From contig JAFWXW010000028.1 of the NCBI GenBank assembly GCA_017517845.1, positions 1 to 64,000 of the forward strand: 64,000 nucleotides of DNA. The letters are read 5' to 3'. A program made the position numbers and the translations under genes. Below, one piece after another: positions 54,918 through 63,495 of this stretch. Below the pieces are notes generated by a model that was not told where the DNA came from, searched no databases, and saw nothing but the letters and a program-made list of their open reading frames with translations. Within the stretch, counting starts at the first letter, position 1, and each line of letters opens with the position of its first letter. This DNA comes from Paludibacteraceae bacterium. GTDB lineage: Bacteria; Bacteroidota; Bacteroidia; Bacteroidales; Paludibacteraceae.

Positions 54918-56285
54918 ATGAAAAATGTAATAAAATATTTAGTAACCTTCTTAATAGCATGTGTATCATTTGGTAACGTGGCATTTGCACAAGATACGGT
55001 GGCAAACTACGACGACCAAATTATGCTTATCTCAGAAGACACAGAAGCTGTCGTAGAGAATGCTCGGGAAGAAGTTGCAGAAACTACAGAAGAAACATTA
55101 TCTATCTCTGGTAGTTTGGGTGACTTCTTTGGTTCTATGGGTATTTCAAAAATCATTATGGATTGGGGTGCAGGCAACTGGCGCTACTTAGTAATGATAG
55201 CAATTGGTTGTTTATTACTATATCTAGCTATAGTAAAACAATTTGAGCCATTGTTGCTGTTGCCTATTGCTATGGGTATGATTCTTACAAATATCCCAGA
55301 CGCAGGACTTTTCCATAGTGAACTTTTTGCTGGTGGTCACGTACACTGGGCAGAAATGGCAGAAGATGCAGGTTTGCTTGACTATCTATATTTAGGTGTT
55401 AAATTGGGTATTTATCCTTGTTTAATCTTTGTTGGTGTAGGGGCAATGACAGATTTCGGTCCACTTCTAGCAAACCCAAAAAGTTTGTTGTTAGGTGCTG
55501 CTGCACAAATTGGTATTTTCCTTACCTTCTTAGCAGCTATTGCAATGGGCTTTACTCCAGAACAAGCTGCTTCTATTGGTATTATCGGTGGTGCTGATGG
55601 TCCTACTGCTATTTTCTTAACATCTAAATTGGCTCCTGAATTATTAGGTCCTATCGCTGTGGCAGCTTATTCATATATGGCTTTGGTTCCAGTTATTCAG
55701 CCTCCTATTATGCGCGCTCTTACCACACAAAAAGAACGTGAAATAGAGATGAAACAACTTCGTACACCTTCTAAAACAGAAAAGATTATCTTCCCTATAG
55801 TGGTTATCATTATAGTAAGTTTAATCCTTCCTTCTGCTGCTTCACTTATAGGTTGCTTAATGTTGGGTAACTTAATGAAAGAATGTGGTGTTGTAGATCG
55901 TCTTGCAAAAACAGTTCAAAACGAGCTTATGAACATCGTTACTATATTCTTAGGTATTACCGTAGGTGCTACCGCAACAGCAGAAGCTTTCTTAAATGTA
56001 CAAACCCTTATGATTCTTTGTGTAGGTATCATAGCATTTGGTATGGGTAGTGCAGGTGGTGTACTTCTAGCTAAATTTATGAACTTATTCCTAAAAGAAA
56101 AAATCAATCCACTTATTGGATCTGCAGGTGTATCTGCTGTGCCAATGGCGGCTCGTGTGTCTCAAAACGTAGGTCAAGAAGCAAATCCTTCAAACTTCTT
56201 ATTGATGCACGCTATGGGTCCTAATGTGGCAGGTGTAATTGGTTCTGCAGTAGCTGCAGGTATATTATTAAGTTTCTTAGGATAA
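54918..56285 (+). CDS. oadB: Sodium-pumping decarboxylase beta subunit
   Basis: A 455-residue membrane subunit that decarboxylates biotin-CO2 and exports 1-2 Na+. Conserved regions: [20 protein letters not shown] near 220-240 and a final GAT/AEAF and [15 protein letters not shown]. The first 85 residues hold a signal-like helix (cut after FA near 24) and an acidic stretch ([20 protein letters not shown]) before the core begins; such a front part is known in Bacteroidota. Last gene of the cluster. Confidence 0.95.
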   Translation: MKNVIKYLVTFLIACVSFGNVAFAQDTVANYDDQIMLISEDTEAVVENAREEVAETTEETLSISGSLGDFFGSMGISKIIMDWGAGNWRYLVMIAIGCLLLYLAIVKQFEPLLLLPIAMGMILTNIPDAGLFHSELFAGGHVHWAEMAEDAGLLDYLYLGVKLGIYPCLIFVGVGAMTDFGPLLANPKSLLLGAAAQIGIFLTFLAAIAMGFTPEQAASIGIIGGADGPTAIFLTSKLAPELLGPIAVAAYSYMALVPVIQPPIMRALTTQKEREIEMKQLRTPSKTEKIIFPIVVIIIVSLILPSAASLIGCLMLGNLMKECGVVDRLAKTVQNELMNIVTIFLGITVGATATAEAFLNVQTLMILCVGIIAFGMGSAGGVLLAKFMNLFLKEKINPLIGSAGVSAVPMAARVSQNVGQEANPSNFLLMHAMGPNVAGVIGSAVAAGILLSFLG

Positions 56286-56308
56286 AAGAATTGGTAAATA
56301 CCATATAA

Positions 56309-56337
56309 AAATCCCGGCTCGGTGAGTCGGGATTTTT
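56309..56337 (+). terminator. Terminator of the mce-oadB cluster
   Basis: A 12-bp stem (56309-56320 with 56324-56335, one G-U), GGT loop and T run. Confidence 0.92.
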
Positions 56338-56370
56338 GTTGTTATAAGATTGAGAAAATATCTTATGGAT

Positions 56371-57051
56371 TTATACCAATAATCTATTGTTTTCTACTTT
56401 TAGAACTTTGCCAGGATAGGTTTCTAGAAGCCCCAAGTTGTGAGTTGCCATGATTACTGTGGTGTTTTCTTTTTCAGAAATACCTTGAAGTAATTCCAAT
56501 ATGGCGTTGCCAGTGGCTGGGTCTAGGTTTCCTGTAGGTTCGTCTGCTAGAATAAGCTTAGGCTTATTTAAAAGAGCACGAGCTATAACTATACGTTGTT
56601 GTTCTCCACCAGAAAGTTCATGTGGCATTTTGTAGCCCTTAGTATTCATTCCTACCTCATTAAGAACTTCTTCTATGCGTTTGTTCATTGCATCTTTGTC
56701 TTTCCAATCAGTGGCTTTAAGCACGAAAAGAAGATTTTCATAAACAGTGCGGTCCATTAGTAGTTGAAAGTCTTGGAATATAATACCGATCTTTCTGCGT
56801 AGAAATGGAATGTCTTTTTGGGTTATTTTATTTAGGTCAAAATCGAATACTTGTCCCTCTCCGTCTGTGATAGGAAGCTCTGCATATATGGTTTTCAATA
56901 AACTACTTTTACCAGAACCTACTGTACCAATAAGATAATAAAACTCCCCTGTAGATATTTCAAGAGAAACATCTTTTAGGACTACTTGCTCTTTTTGGCA
57001 AATTTCTACACCGCTATATTTAATAAGTGTATTATTGGTTTGGGTACTCAT
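56371..57051 (-). CDS. ftsE: Cell-division ATP-binding protein FtsE-like ABC ATPase
   Basis: A 226-residue ABC ATPase. Walker [11 protein letters not shown] near 42, Q-loop IFQDFQLL near 92, signature [15 protein letters not shown] near 145, and Walker [13 protein letters not shown] near 165. This is the FtsE/LolD group; the typical FtsE size and DFQLL segment favour FtsE. Its partner ftsX is not nearby. Its ATG lies 20 bp inside the hisIE gene end, so it is at the tail of the his operon. Confidence 0.83.
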   Translation of the reverse strand: MSTQTNNTLIKYSGVEICQKEQVVLKDVSLEISTGEFYYLIGTVGSGKSSLLKTIYAELPITDGEGQVFDFDLNKITQKDIPFLRRKIGIIFQDFQLLMDRTVYENLLFVLKATDWKDKDAMNKRIEEVLNEVGMNTKGYKMPHELSGGEQQRIVIARALLNKPKLILADEPTGNLDPATGNAILELLQGISEKENTTVIMATHNLGLLETYPGKVLKVENNRLLV

Positions 57052-57655
57052 CTTTGGTTACTTTATGACGTTTCTTTAAGTCTTCTGCTAAGTCTTCTAT
57101 ACGAAGTCCTTTTGATGTAAGTAGCACTATCAAGTGATATAAAAGGTCAGAAGATTCGTAGATAAGGCGGCTATTGTTGTTTGCCATAGCTTCGATAACA
57201 GTTTCAACAGCTTCTTCACCCACTTTTTGAGACATTTTAGCCACGCCTTTTTGGAATAAAGATGTGGTATAAGAACCCTCTGGCATTTCTTCGTGACGTT
57301 TGTTGATAAAATCTTGAAGAGTGCTTAGGAAAAGGATAGGGTTTTCTTTATTCACTTCGTTGAAACAAGTGTCTGCGCCAGTGTGGCAAACAGGACCTAC
57401 TGGGTTCACTTTAATAAGTAGTGTATCGTTGTCGCAGTCTTCTTTAATAGAAACTACGTTTAGGAAATTACCACTTGTTTCGCCTTTGGTCCATAGACAG
57501 TTGCGTGAACGGCTATAGAAGCAAACTTTATTAGTTTCGATAGTTTTGTCTAGAGATTCTTTATTCATATAACCAAGCATCAAAACTTTGTTTGTAACAG
57601 CGTCTTGAATAATGGCAGGAATAAGTCCTCCTTGTTTTTCAAAATCTAAATTCAT
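57032..57655 (-). CDS. hisIE: Bifunctional phosphoribosyl-AMP cyclohydrolase / phosphoribosyl-ATP pyrophosphatase
   Basis: Fused enzyme for steps 2 and 3 of histidine synthesis. HisI part (about 1-105): [32 protein letters not shown], with HTGADTCF. HisE part (about 112-207): [23 protein letters not shown] with the EExxE motif. 207 residues is usual. Overlaps hisF by 4 bp. Confidence 0.96.
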   Translation of the reverse strand: MNLDFEKQGGLIPAIIQDAVTNKVLMLGYMNKESLDKTIETNKVCFYSRSRNCLWTKGETSGNFLNVVSIKEDCDNDTLLIKVNPVGPVCHTGADTCFNEVNKENPILFLSTLQDFINKRHEEMPEGSYTTSLFQKGVAKMSQKVGEEAVETVIEAMANNNSRLIYESSDLLYHLIVLLTSKGLRIEDLAEDLKKRHKVTKDEYPNQ

Positions 57656-58404
57656 CTTACTGGGATATTGTTGTTTTTCAAATATTCTTTTAATTCTTTG
57701 ATATTGATTTCACCGAAGTGGAATACACTTGCTGCTAGAGCTGCGTCTGCTTTACCAATTAGGAATGCATCTTTGAAGTGTTCCATTGTGCCAGCACCAC
57801 CAGATGCAATCACTGGGATGTTTAGGCTTTCGTGAAGTGCTGCAAGAGCTTCATTGGGATAACCAGTTTTCACGCCGTCGTGGCTCATACTTGTGAAAAG
57901 GATTTCTCCTGCACCACGTTCTTGTGCTTCTACTGCCCATTCTACAAGTTTGCGTTCGGTAGGAATACGGCCACCGTTTAGGTAGCAAATCCATTCGTTG
58001 TTTTCAAATTGAGCGTCAATTGCCACAACACAAACTTGTGAACCAAAGTTTTTGGCTATGTCGTTGATTAATTGAGGATTTCTTAATGCTGCAGAGTTGA
58101 TAGAAACTTTATCTGCTCCTGCGTTAAGTAATCTTTCCACGTCTGCCAATTCGCCGATGCCACCACCTACAGTGAATGGAATGCTAGTGCTAGCTGCAAC
58201 ACGTTTCACTACATCAACAAATGTTTTTCTGCCCTCATGAGAAGCAGTAATATCTAAGAATACCAATTCGTCAGCGCCAGCTTCGCTATACATAGCTGCC
58301 ATTTCTACTGGGTCGCCAGCATGACGGAAATTTACAAAATTTACACCTTTTACTGTCTTGCCGTCTTTCACATCTAGGCAAGGGATAATTCTTTTTGCTA
58401 ACAT
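57652..58404 (-). CDS. hisF: Imidazole glycerol phosphate synthase, cyclase subunit
   Basis: Forms IGP and AICAR with the ammonia made by HisH. 250-residue TIM barrel: [20 protein letters not shown] at the start with catalytic Asp 11, GGGIGEL near 80 and the phosphate-binding [11 protein letters not shown] near 200 with [14 protein letters not shown] palindromic repeat separates it from hisA (96 bp). Confidence 0.97.
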   Translation of the reverse strand: MLAKRIIPCLDVKDGKTVKGVNFVNFRHAGDPVEMAAMYSEAGADELVFLDITASHEGRKTFVDVVKRVAASTSIPFTVGGGIGELADVERLLNAGADKVSINSAALRNPQLINDIAKNFGSQVCVVAIDAQFENNEWICYLNGGRIPTERKLVEWAVEAQERGAGEILFTSMSHDGVKTGYPNEALAALHESLNIPVIASGGAGTMEHFKDAFLIGKADAALAASVFHFGEINIKELKEYLKNNNIPVR

Positions 58405-58410
58405 ATTTCT

Positions 58411-58507
58411 ATTAATTAGGAATTTTGCGATTTAGTGAGAGGAGAATAAATTCATTTATTATCCCGAACGTGAGCAAAATCGCCGTTAGGCAATTAGGAG
58501 TTAGGAG
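58411..58507. repeat. Palindromic repeat with TTAGGA heptamers between hisA and hisF
   Basis: GCGATTT (58428-58434) pairs with AAATCGC (58477-58483); at the centre AATAAAT (about 58446) pairs with ATTTATT, giving a long imperfect hairpin. Single TTAGGAA on the left (58417) and TTAGGAG twice on the right (58494-58507) flank it. The last TTAGGAG contains the hisA stop codon. Confidence 0.65.
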
Positions 58508-59232
58508 TTTTTTGTGCTCCACATTTCTAACTCTTTTAATGAAATTTTGCCTTCGTATATTGCTTTGCCAAAGATAACAGCAGGAACTCCTGCTTCATCT
58601 AGTTTTATTATGTCTTGCATACAGCTTACGCCACCGCTGGCAATAAGCCAAAGTGATGGATAGCTCTCTAAAATCTCTTTATATAGTGCGGAAGATGGAC
58701 CTTGAAGCATGCCATCTTTGGCTATATCTGTACAAATTACTTTATTTACACCTTTGTTAATATAATTTCCCAAGAAATCTATAAGTTCACAATCTGTACT
58801 TTCTAGCCAGCCTGTTACCGCTATTTTTTTATCTTTTGCGTCGGCACCCAAAATAATTTTGTCTGCACCGTATGTTTTAATCCATGACTCAAATATAGTA
58901 GGATTCTTCACAGCTATACTTCCGCCTGTTACCATACTAGCTCCACTTTCAAATGCTATGCGTAAATCTTCATCTGTCTTTAGTCCACCGCCGAAGTCTA
59001 TAACTAGATTTGTGTTATTGGCAATTTTTTCTAGTACCTTATAATTCACTATGTGCTGGGCTTTTGCTCCGTCTAAATCCACTAAGTGAAGACGCTTAAT
59101 ACCGTGGTCTTCAAAACTTTTTGCCACTTCTAGTGGGTTTTCATTGTATGTTTTTTTGCTGTTGTAATCACCTTGTGAAAGGCGTACGCATTTACCATCT
59201 ATAATGTCTATGGCAGGGATTAGTTCTATCAT
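58501..59232 (-). CDS. hisA: ProFAR isomerase
   Basis: 1-(5-phosphoribosyl)-5-[(phosphoribosylamino)methylidene] imidazole-4-carboxamide isomerase. 243-residue TIM barrel with [20 protein letters not shown] near 3 (Asp 8), [12 protein letters not shown] near 79 and the C-terminal [11 protein letters not shown] near 197. Its last codons (AAC TCC TAA) come from a TTAGGAG repeat. Overlaps hisH by 4 bp. Confidence 0.97.
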   Translation of the reverse strand: MIELIPAIDIIDGKCVRLSQGDYNSKKTYNENPLEVAKSFEDHGIKRLHLVDLDGAKAQHIVNYKVLEKIANNTNLVIDFGGGLKTDEDLRIAFESGASMVTGGSIAVKNPTIFESWIKTYGADKIILGADAKDKKIAVTGWLESTDCELIDFLGNYINKGVNKVICTDIAKDGMLQGPSSALYKEILESYPSLWLIASGGVSCMQDIIKLDEAGVPAVIFGKAIYEGKISLKELEMWSTKNS

Positions 59233-59813
59233 AGGTTAATGAAATTTTCTAAAATTTTGGTTCCTACATCGCCACTCTTTTCTGGGTGAAACTGAGTAGC
59301 ATAAAAATTATCCTTATGTAGGGCACTAGTAAATTTGTCTATATAATCTGTTGTTGCTATAGCATATTCACATAGTGGAACATAATAACTATGAACAAAA
59401 TATGCGTGATTGCCCTCTGTAACTCCTCTCATCAAGTCAGATTTAAGGCTTTCTACTTGATTCCAACCCATGTGAGGGATTTTTTCTTTGTTACGTTGTA
59501 CAAATTTTTTAACCTCAATATCAAAAATGCCTAAGCAATCTACATTTCCCTCTTCTGAATGCTTACACATAAGTTGCATTCCTAAGCAAATACCCAATAC
59601 AGGTTGTGTAAGGCTTTTAATCAAGGTGTCTAATCCTCTTTCCTTAAGGTATTTCATAGTAGTTTCTGCCTCGCCAACACCTGGAAATATAACTTTATCA
59701 GCTTTTTGGATTAGCTCTTTATCATCTGTAACAACAGGGTCAATGCCTATTCGGCGTAGTGCGTGTACTACACTATGAATATTTCCTGCGTTATATTTAA
59801 TTACAACTACCAT
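59229..59813 (-). CDS. hisH: Imidazole glycerol phosphate synthase, glutaminase subunit
   Basis: Class I glutamine amidotransferase that feeds ammonia to HisF. 194 residues: GVGEAETTM near 47, nucleophile in GICLGMQLM near 80, and [12 protein letters not shown] near 174 (His and Glu of the triad). First his gene here, 7 bp after purU. Confidence 0.97.
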   Translation of the reverse strand: MVVVIKYNAGNIHSVVHALRRIGIDPVVTDDKELIQKADKVIFPGVGEAETTMKYLKERGLDTLIKSLTQPVLGICLGMQLMCKHSEEGNVDCLGIFDIEVKKFVQRNKEKIPHMGWNQVESLKSDLMRGVTEGNHAYFVHSYYVPLCEYAIATTDYIDKFTSALHKDNFYATQFHPEKSGDVGTKILENFINL

Positions 59814-59820
59814 CGGTCTA

Positions 59821-60690
59821 TTATCCGAATACTATAGTTTTATTTTTGTAAACTAAGATTTTTCTTTCTATATGTTTTTCTACACCACGAGAAAGGACTA
59901 CTTTTTCTAGGTCTTGACCTTTGCGAATAAGATTGTCAATGCTGTCTTTGTGTGAGATACGTGCTACGTCTTGTTTAATAATAGGACCAGCATCTAGCTC
60001 TTCTGTTACGTAGTGAGAAGTGGCACCAATGATTTTAACACCACGTTCATAAGCTGCGTGATATGGTTTTGCTCCCACAAACGCAGGAAGGAAAGAGTGG
60101 TGAATATTGATGATATTATTTGGATATGCTTTAATAAATTCAGGAGAAATTATCTGCATATATTTGGCTAGTACAGAGAATGTTATATTGTACTCTTTAA
60201 GGAGTGCCATTTCTTTTGCCTCTTGTTCTTCTTTGTTCTCCTTAGTAATAGGGAAGTAATAATAAGGAATATTAAATTTTTTAGCCACATGTTCCAAGTC
60301 TGGGTGATTACTTATGATAAGTGGAATTTCTACATTCCAATCGCCAGCTTCGTAGTGAGCCAAAAGGTCATACATACAGTGAGCTTGTTTAGAAACAAAT
60401 AATGCCATGCGAGGTTTTTGGTTTTGAAAATGTATTTGGAATTCCATTTCATATTTAATCGCTAGCAATGTTTGGAAATACTCATTTATCTTATCAGTAG
60501 GTATTAAGAAATTGTCAAGTTCCCATTCCACACGCATAAAGAAGATTTTTTCTGCCTTGTCCACGTGTTGGTCTAGGTAAATGATGTTACCTTTGTTGAT
60601 ATTTATAAACTCTGTTACTGCCGCAATAATACCTTGTTTGTCTGGGCAGTGAAGTAAAAGTACTGCTGTATTTTTGTTTGTATTCTTCAT
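59821..60690 (-). CDS. purU: Formyltetrahydrofolate deformylase
   Basis: Releases formate from 10-formyl-THF. 289 residues: N-terminal ACT domain (LLLHCPDKQGIIAAVTEFI near 10-28) and formyltransferase domain with KYMQIISPEF, and NIHHSFLPAFVGAKPYHAAYERGVKIIGATSHYV, with the catalytic Asn, His and Asp present (HELDAGPI-type segment reads EELDAGPI). I chose ATG 60690, which starts MKNTNKNTAV; a longer start at 60741 lies upstream of the -7 box. It leads the his genes by 7 bp. Confidence 0.93.
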   Translation of the reverse strand: MKNTNKNTAVLLLHCPDKQGIIAAVTEFININKGNIIYLDQHVDKAEKIFFMRVEWELDNFLIPTDKINEYFQTLLAIKYEMEFQIHFQNQKPRMALFVSKQAHCMYDLLAHYEAGDWNVEIPLIISNHPDLEHVAKKFNIPYYYFPITKENKEEQEAKEMALLKEYNITFSVLAKYMQIISPEFIKAYPNNIINIHHSFLPAFVGAKPYHAAYERGVKIIGATSHYVTEELDAGPIIKQDVARISHKDSIDNLIRKGQDLEKVVLSRGVEKHIERKILVYKNKTIVFG

Positions 60691-60718
60691 TATTACTTTA
60701 TAGAACAAATTTAATTTG

Positions 60719-60726
60719 CAAAAATA
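60719..60726 (-). promoter_or_regulatory. -7 box of the purU-his operon
   Basis: Minus strand TATTTTTG (60726-60719), 28 bp before ATG 60690. Confidence 0.6.
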
Positions 60727-60784
60727 CATTTTTTTTTTCAAACATTCTGATAAAATTCTTATATTTACGAAAAAAAATAGAATT

Positions 60785-61648
60785 ATGTATGCACCTTCAG
60801 AACTTATTTTAAATGCAGATGGTTCAGTTTTTCATTTGCATTTATTACCAGAACAAATTTCTGATAAAATAATATTGGTAGGAGACCAAAATAGGGTAGA
60901 TTTAGTATCTTCTTATTTTGATTTCATAGAATGTCGTGTAGAAAACAGAGAATTTAGAACTGTAACAGGTATATACAAAGGAAAACGCCTCACTGTACTT
61001 TCCACAGGTATTGGTACTGATAATATTGATATTGTGCTTACCGAGCTTGATGCTTTGGTAAATATCGATTTGGCAAAGCGAGAAGACAAGGCAGAAAGAA
61101 CTTCGCTTTCGCTTGTTAGAATTGGTACTTCTGGAGGTCTTCAAGAGTTTGTGCCAGAAGGTACTTTTGTTGCGTCTGAATATTCGCTTGGTTTTGATGG
61201 ATTGTTGAATTATTATGCTGATAGTGAAAAGGTTATCTGTGAAGATTTTAGCGAAGCATTTATTGCCCAAACAGGATATTCTTCTAAATTTGCCTATCCA
61301 TACGTGGTAAAAGACTCTGAAGAACTGCTAGATAGTATAGCACAAGATGATATGGTGCGTGGTATTACTATTTCTGCACCAGGATTTTATGGACCGCAAG
61401 GTAGAGCAATAAGATTGCCACTAGCAGATGCCGATTTAAACAATAAGATTATAGGTTTTGATTACAAAGGTCATAAAGTAACCAACTTTGAAATGGAAGG
61501 TTCTGCCATAGCAGGTCTGTCTGCAATGCTAGGTCACAAAGCCCTTACTATCTGCCTTATCATCGCAAATCGCTTCGGCAAACGCTTCATCGGCGACTAC
61601 AAACCCTACATGCAGAAACTCATAGAAACAGTATTGGAGAGGATATAA
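60785..61648 (+). CDS. Nucleoside phosphorylase (uridine phosphorylase-like)
   Basis: A 287-residue protein of the PNP/UDP phosphorylase family. ILVGDQNRVDLVSSYFD near 31, STGIGTDNIDIVLTELDAL near 75, LVRIGTSGGLQEFVPEGTFV near 110 and FEMEGSAIAGLSAMLGHKA near 235 (phosphate, ribose and Glu-Met-Glu ribose site). It most resembles uridine-type phosphorylases in Bacteroidota; the base preference is not certain. I chose ATG 60785, since the open frame continues into the A/T-rich intergenic gap. Confidence 0.88.
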   Translation: MYAPSELILNADGSVFHLHLLPEQISDKIILVGDQNRVDLVSSYFDFIECRVENREFRTVTGIYKGKRLTVLSTGIGTDNIDIVLTELDALVNIDLAKREDKAERTSLSLVRIGTSGGLQEFVPEGTFVASEYSLGFDGLLNYYADSEKVICEDFSEAFIAQTGYSSKFAYPYVVKDSEELLDSIAQDDMVRGITISAPGFYGPQGRAIRLPLADADLNNKIIGFDYKGHKVTNFEMEGSAIAGLSAMLGHKALTICLIIANRFGKRFIGDYKPYMQKLIETVLERI

Positions 61649-61697
61649 AAAGATGACCTTGAATTACATCTTTTATTCAACTCCTTAGAAGAAAAAG

Positions 61698-61731
61698 AGG
61701 CTACTAAAATTATTTTTAGCAGCCTTTTTTA
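61698..61731. terminator. Bidirectional terminator
   Basis: AGGCTACTAAAA (61698-61709) pairs with TTTTAGCAGCCT (61714-61725) with one A-C mismatch. T6 follows on the plus side and A5 precedes, giving a T run on the minus strand. It serves the phosphorylase and vapD genes. Confidence 0.85.
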
Positions 61732-61746
61732 TGTAGAGTTAGTTGA

Positions 61747-62031
61747 TTATTTTTTTATTCTTTGTGTAAAGTCTGACCAATCTTCAACTTTAAATGCTCT
61801 GATGTCTCGAACTGATGCTTTGAACCAATCTATTTCTCTAAGTGTACTCATTGCGTCGTAAACTAGTCCTAGACCATCATTTTCTGTATCTGAGAGATAA
61901 ACACTTCCTTGTGTCCAGTGAAAACCAACCTTTGTTAAAACTTTAGATATTTCTGCATATGCGTTGTTGTATGGTTCTCCATAAGTTTTCTTTAGGGTGG
62001 CGATATCCATGTCAAATGCAATTGCGTACAT
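61747..62031 (-). CDS. vapD: VapD-like endoribonuclease toxin
   Basis: A 94-residue member of the VapD family, a Cas2-like ferredoxin-fold ribonuclease. It begins [17 protein letters not shown] (the key Asp is in FDMD), continues with [22 protein letters not shown] and ends with [22 protein letters not shown]. influenzae VapD pairs with the antitoxin VapX; here a 63-residue gene directly upstream (2 bp) is the likely partner. The Asp, the QGS segment and the length all fit. Confidence 0.85.
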   Translation of the reverse strand: MYAIAFDMDIATLKKTYGEPYNNAYAEISKVLTKVGFHWTQGSVYLSDTENDGLGLVYDAMSTLREIDWFKASVRDIRAFKVEDWSDFTQRIKK

Positions 62032-62033
62032 AA

Positions 62034-62225
62034 TTAAACCAATTTAAAGTAATTTTCTTTATTGAAATAGATAATCTGGTTTTTTAATGCTTTAGCATAT
62101 ACTACAAGTCCATTAAAAGGATTGTTGTCTAGGTCGTCCACAATGCCTTCTATCCATTGGTCTTCACCTGTCAACTCAGGAGATATCATTACTTTTGAAC
62201 CGATTTGGAAAGGATTAGTACTCAT
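62034..62225 (-). CDS. Small VapD-partner protein, probable antitoxin
   Basis: A 63-residue acidic protein ([17 protein letters not shown] at the front, [14 protein letters not shown] later) that looks like a small SH3-like beta-barrel. It has no DNA-binding motif I recognise. Its position 2 bp upstream of vapD, in one operon, suggests an antitoxin (VapX-like role). I chose ATG 62225; an in-frame ATG at 62285 would add 20 basic residues. Function is inferred from context. Confidence 0.6.
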   Translation of the reverse strand: MSTNPFQIGSKVMISPELTGEDQWIEGIVDDLDNNPFNGLVVYAKALKNQIIYFNKENYFKLV

Positions 62226-62317
62226 AATAATTAGATTTTGCTTAATAAATGTAGTCAGTTTCGTTTTTACTAGTTTTCTTTCCATAATTTAAAAGAATTA
62301 ATATATTAAAAGTTCAA

Positions 62318-62325
62318 CAAAGTTA
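62318..62325 (-). promoter_or_regulatory. -7 box of the vapD operon
   Basis: Minus strand TAACTTTG (62325-62318). It begins a CAAAGTTA-CT-CTTTG palindromic stretch (62318-62332) that could bind a regulator. Confidence 0.55.
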
Positions 62326-62706
62326 CTCTTTGTTTTATTGATTTCCAAATTTCTTGTTATGTTTTTGATAGATTAGTTTTTTCGCTCTAAGAATTTTTTT
62401 TCTAAATGGATTGTAATAAATAGATAAAATAATGTATATTTGCTTTACAAATAAAAATTATTATAAACACAAAAAAAAGAACCAACTTAACATATTGTGA
62501 TTTAATCGTTTACTGATTATTCTGAGTGGCTCCAGAACCTAGGAAATTTTGAATGCTCTACGTAAGAATAAGCCTTTTTAATAATAGAATCAAAATTCTG
62601 TAAATCTATTACGTAGCCACTTAGTTCAGGGCTTATATAGATAGGTGTGTTAATTATTAAATCTGATGATAATAAGATTAAGAAATTAAAGGTAATAAAC
62701 CAAACG
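62326..62706. other. 380-bp stretch without a supported gene
   Basis: Very AT-rich from 62330 to 62510. A minus-strand frame (62517-62795) has no recognised domain and would run through a terminator hairpin. CTACGTAA (62558-62565) pairs with TTACGTAG (62609-62616), and inside TAATAGA (62582-62588) with TCTATTA (62605-62611): a nested inverted repeat of unknown role. Confidence 0.5.
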
Positions 62707-62745
62707 ACCCGCAAAGTTTGAGTATTGTTAAGAGACTTGGCGGGT
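62707..62745 (-). terminator. Terminator of the luxS operon
   Basis: Minus strand ACCCGCCAAGT (62745-62735) pairs with ACTTTGCGGGT (62717-62707), 10 of 11 bases; a T-rich stretch follows. It lies 1 bp after the stop of the 34-residue gene. Confidence 0.75.
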
Positions 62746-62746
62746 A

Positions 62747-62851
62747 TTAGTGATGCAAGGACTTTACTTTGCCGAGTTTCTTTTGGCGTTCCCATTCGGC
62801 TCGCCTTTTCTCATAGTCGGCATATTGTTTTTCTAAATAATTATCTGCCAT
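62747..62851 (-). CDS. 34-residue charged small protein
   Basis: ADNYLEKQYADYEKRRAE followed by WERQKKLGKVK: a highly charged helix. Similar NYLE-start small proteins occur widely in Bacteroidota with no known role. It lies 10 bp after luxS and ends at a terminator, so it is cotranscribed. A longer frame start at 62950 overlaps luxS and is not used. Confidence 0.6.
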   Translation of the reverse strand: MADNYLEKQYADYEKRRAEWERQKKLGKVKSLHH

Positions 62852-62861
62852 AGCATAAAAG

Positions 62862-63299
62862 TTAGGAGTTGAATTTTTCCAATACCATTTTCGCGTATTC
62901 AATAGCTCCGTGAAGCGAAAGATCACGATAGTTGCCACATTGAATGGCATTGGCAGCAGGCACTTCTGTAGAGTTTATAACCTTTTTAAGTGCATTTATT
63001 AATGCTTTTTGTATAGTTTCAACTTCTACATCGCCCCATACTATAAAGTAAAAACCTGTTCTACAACCCATAGGAGATAGGTCTATTACATTTTCTACCT
63101 CTTCTCTTAAATATCCTGCTAACAGATGTTCCAATGCGTGCAGAGCCGCAGTAGGAATAGCCGCCTCATTGGGTTGCATAAAACGTAAATCAAATTTACT
63201 AACTTTATCACCCTTTTCACCTGTTAATAAACCACATTTTCTCACAAAAGGTGCTTTTACCTTTGTGTGATCCATTGTAAAACTTTCTACTTTTACCAT
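62862..63299 (-). CDS. luxS: S-ribosylhomocysteine lyase (autoinducer-2 synthase)
   Basis: Cleaves S-ribosylhomocysteine to homocysteine and DPD, the AI-2 precursor. 145 residues: metal-binding HALEHLLAGYL near 54-58, SPMGCRTGFYF near 81-91 (Cys), and QCGNYRDLSLHGA near 122 (third metal ligand Cys). In homologues this last segment is often RDHSL; here Leu replaces the His that is usually there. The Zn ligands are intact. Last codons read AAC TCC TAA, as in hisA. Confidence 0.96.
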   Translation of the reverse strand: MVKVESFTMDHTKVKAPFVRKCGLLTGEKGDKVSKFDLRFMQPNEAAIPTAALHALEHLLAGYLREEVENVIDLSPMGCRTGFYFIVWGDVEVETIQKALINALKKVINSTEVPAANAIQCGNYRDLSLHGAIEYAKMVLEKFNS

Positions 63300-63312
63300 A
63301 ATTATTAATTAA

Positions 63313-63340
63313 TTAGGAATTAGGAATTAGGAATTCCTAA
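63313..63340 (+). repeat. Tandem TTAGGAA heptamers upstream of luxS
   Basis: Three TTAGGAA units (63313-63333) followed by TTCCTAA, so the last unit forms a palindrome TTAGGAATTCCTAA. Placed in the untranslated leader of luxS. Confidence 0.85.
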
Positions 63341-63363
63341 TTATTTATTTTAATTTTAAATTA

Positions 63364-63371
63364 CAAAGATA
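63364..63371 (-). promoter_or_regulatory. -7 box of luxS
   Basis: Minus strand TATCTTTG; start near 63358 gives a 60-nt leader that contains the heptamer repeats. Confidence 0.65.
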
Positions 63372-63495
63372 TGATAATCATTGTAATTGAGGAATTTCTA
63401 GGAATGTGAAGTTCGAGCAACTGGAGTTTACTAACGTAAATGAGGATTGCGAGAACAAGCAATGACGCCGAAATTACCAATTACAATGGTTATCA

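Noticed and set aside
61747..62031. CRISPR Cas2
   Set aside because: VapD shares the Cas2 fold but no repeats or cas1 are present.
62517..62795. 92-codon minus-strand frame; its ISPELSG segment recalls ISPELTG of the VapD partner
   Set aside because: It reads through the luxS terminator and overlaps the 34-residue gene. The codons of the shared segment differ, so the likeness may be chance. Could be a remnant, but not supportable.
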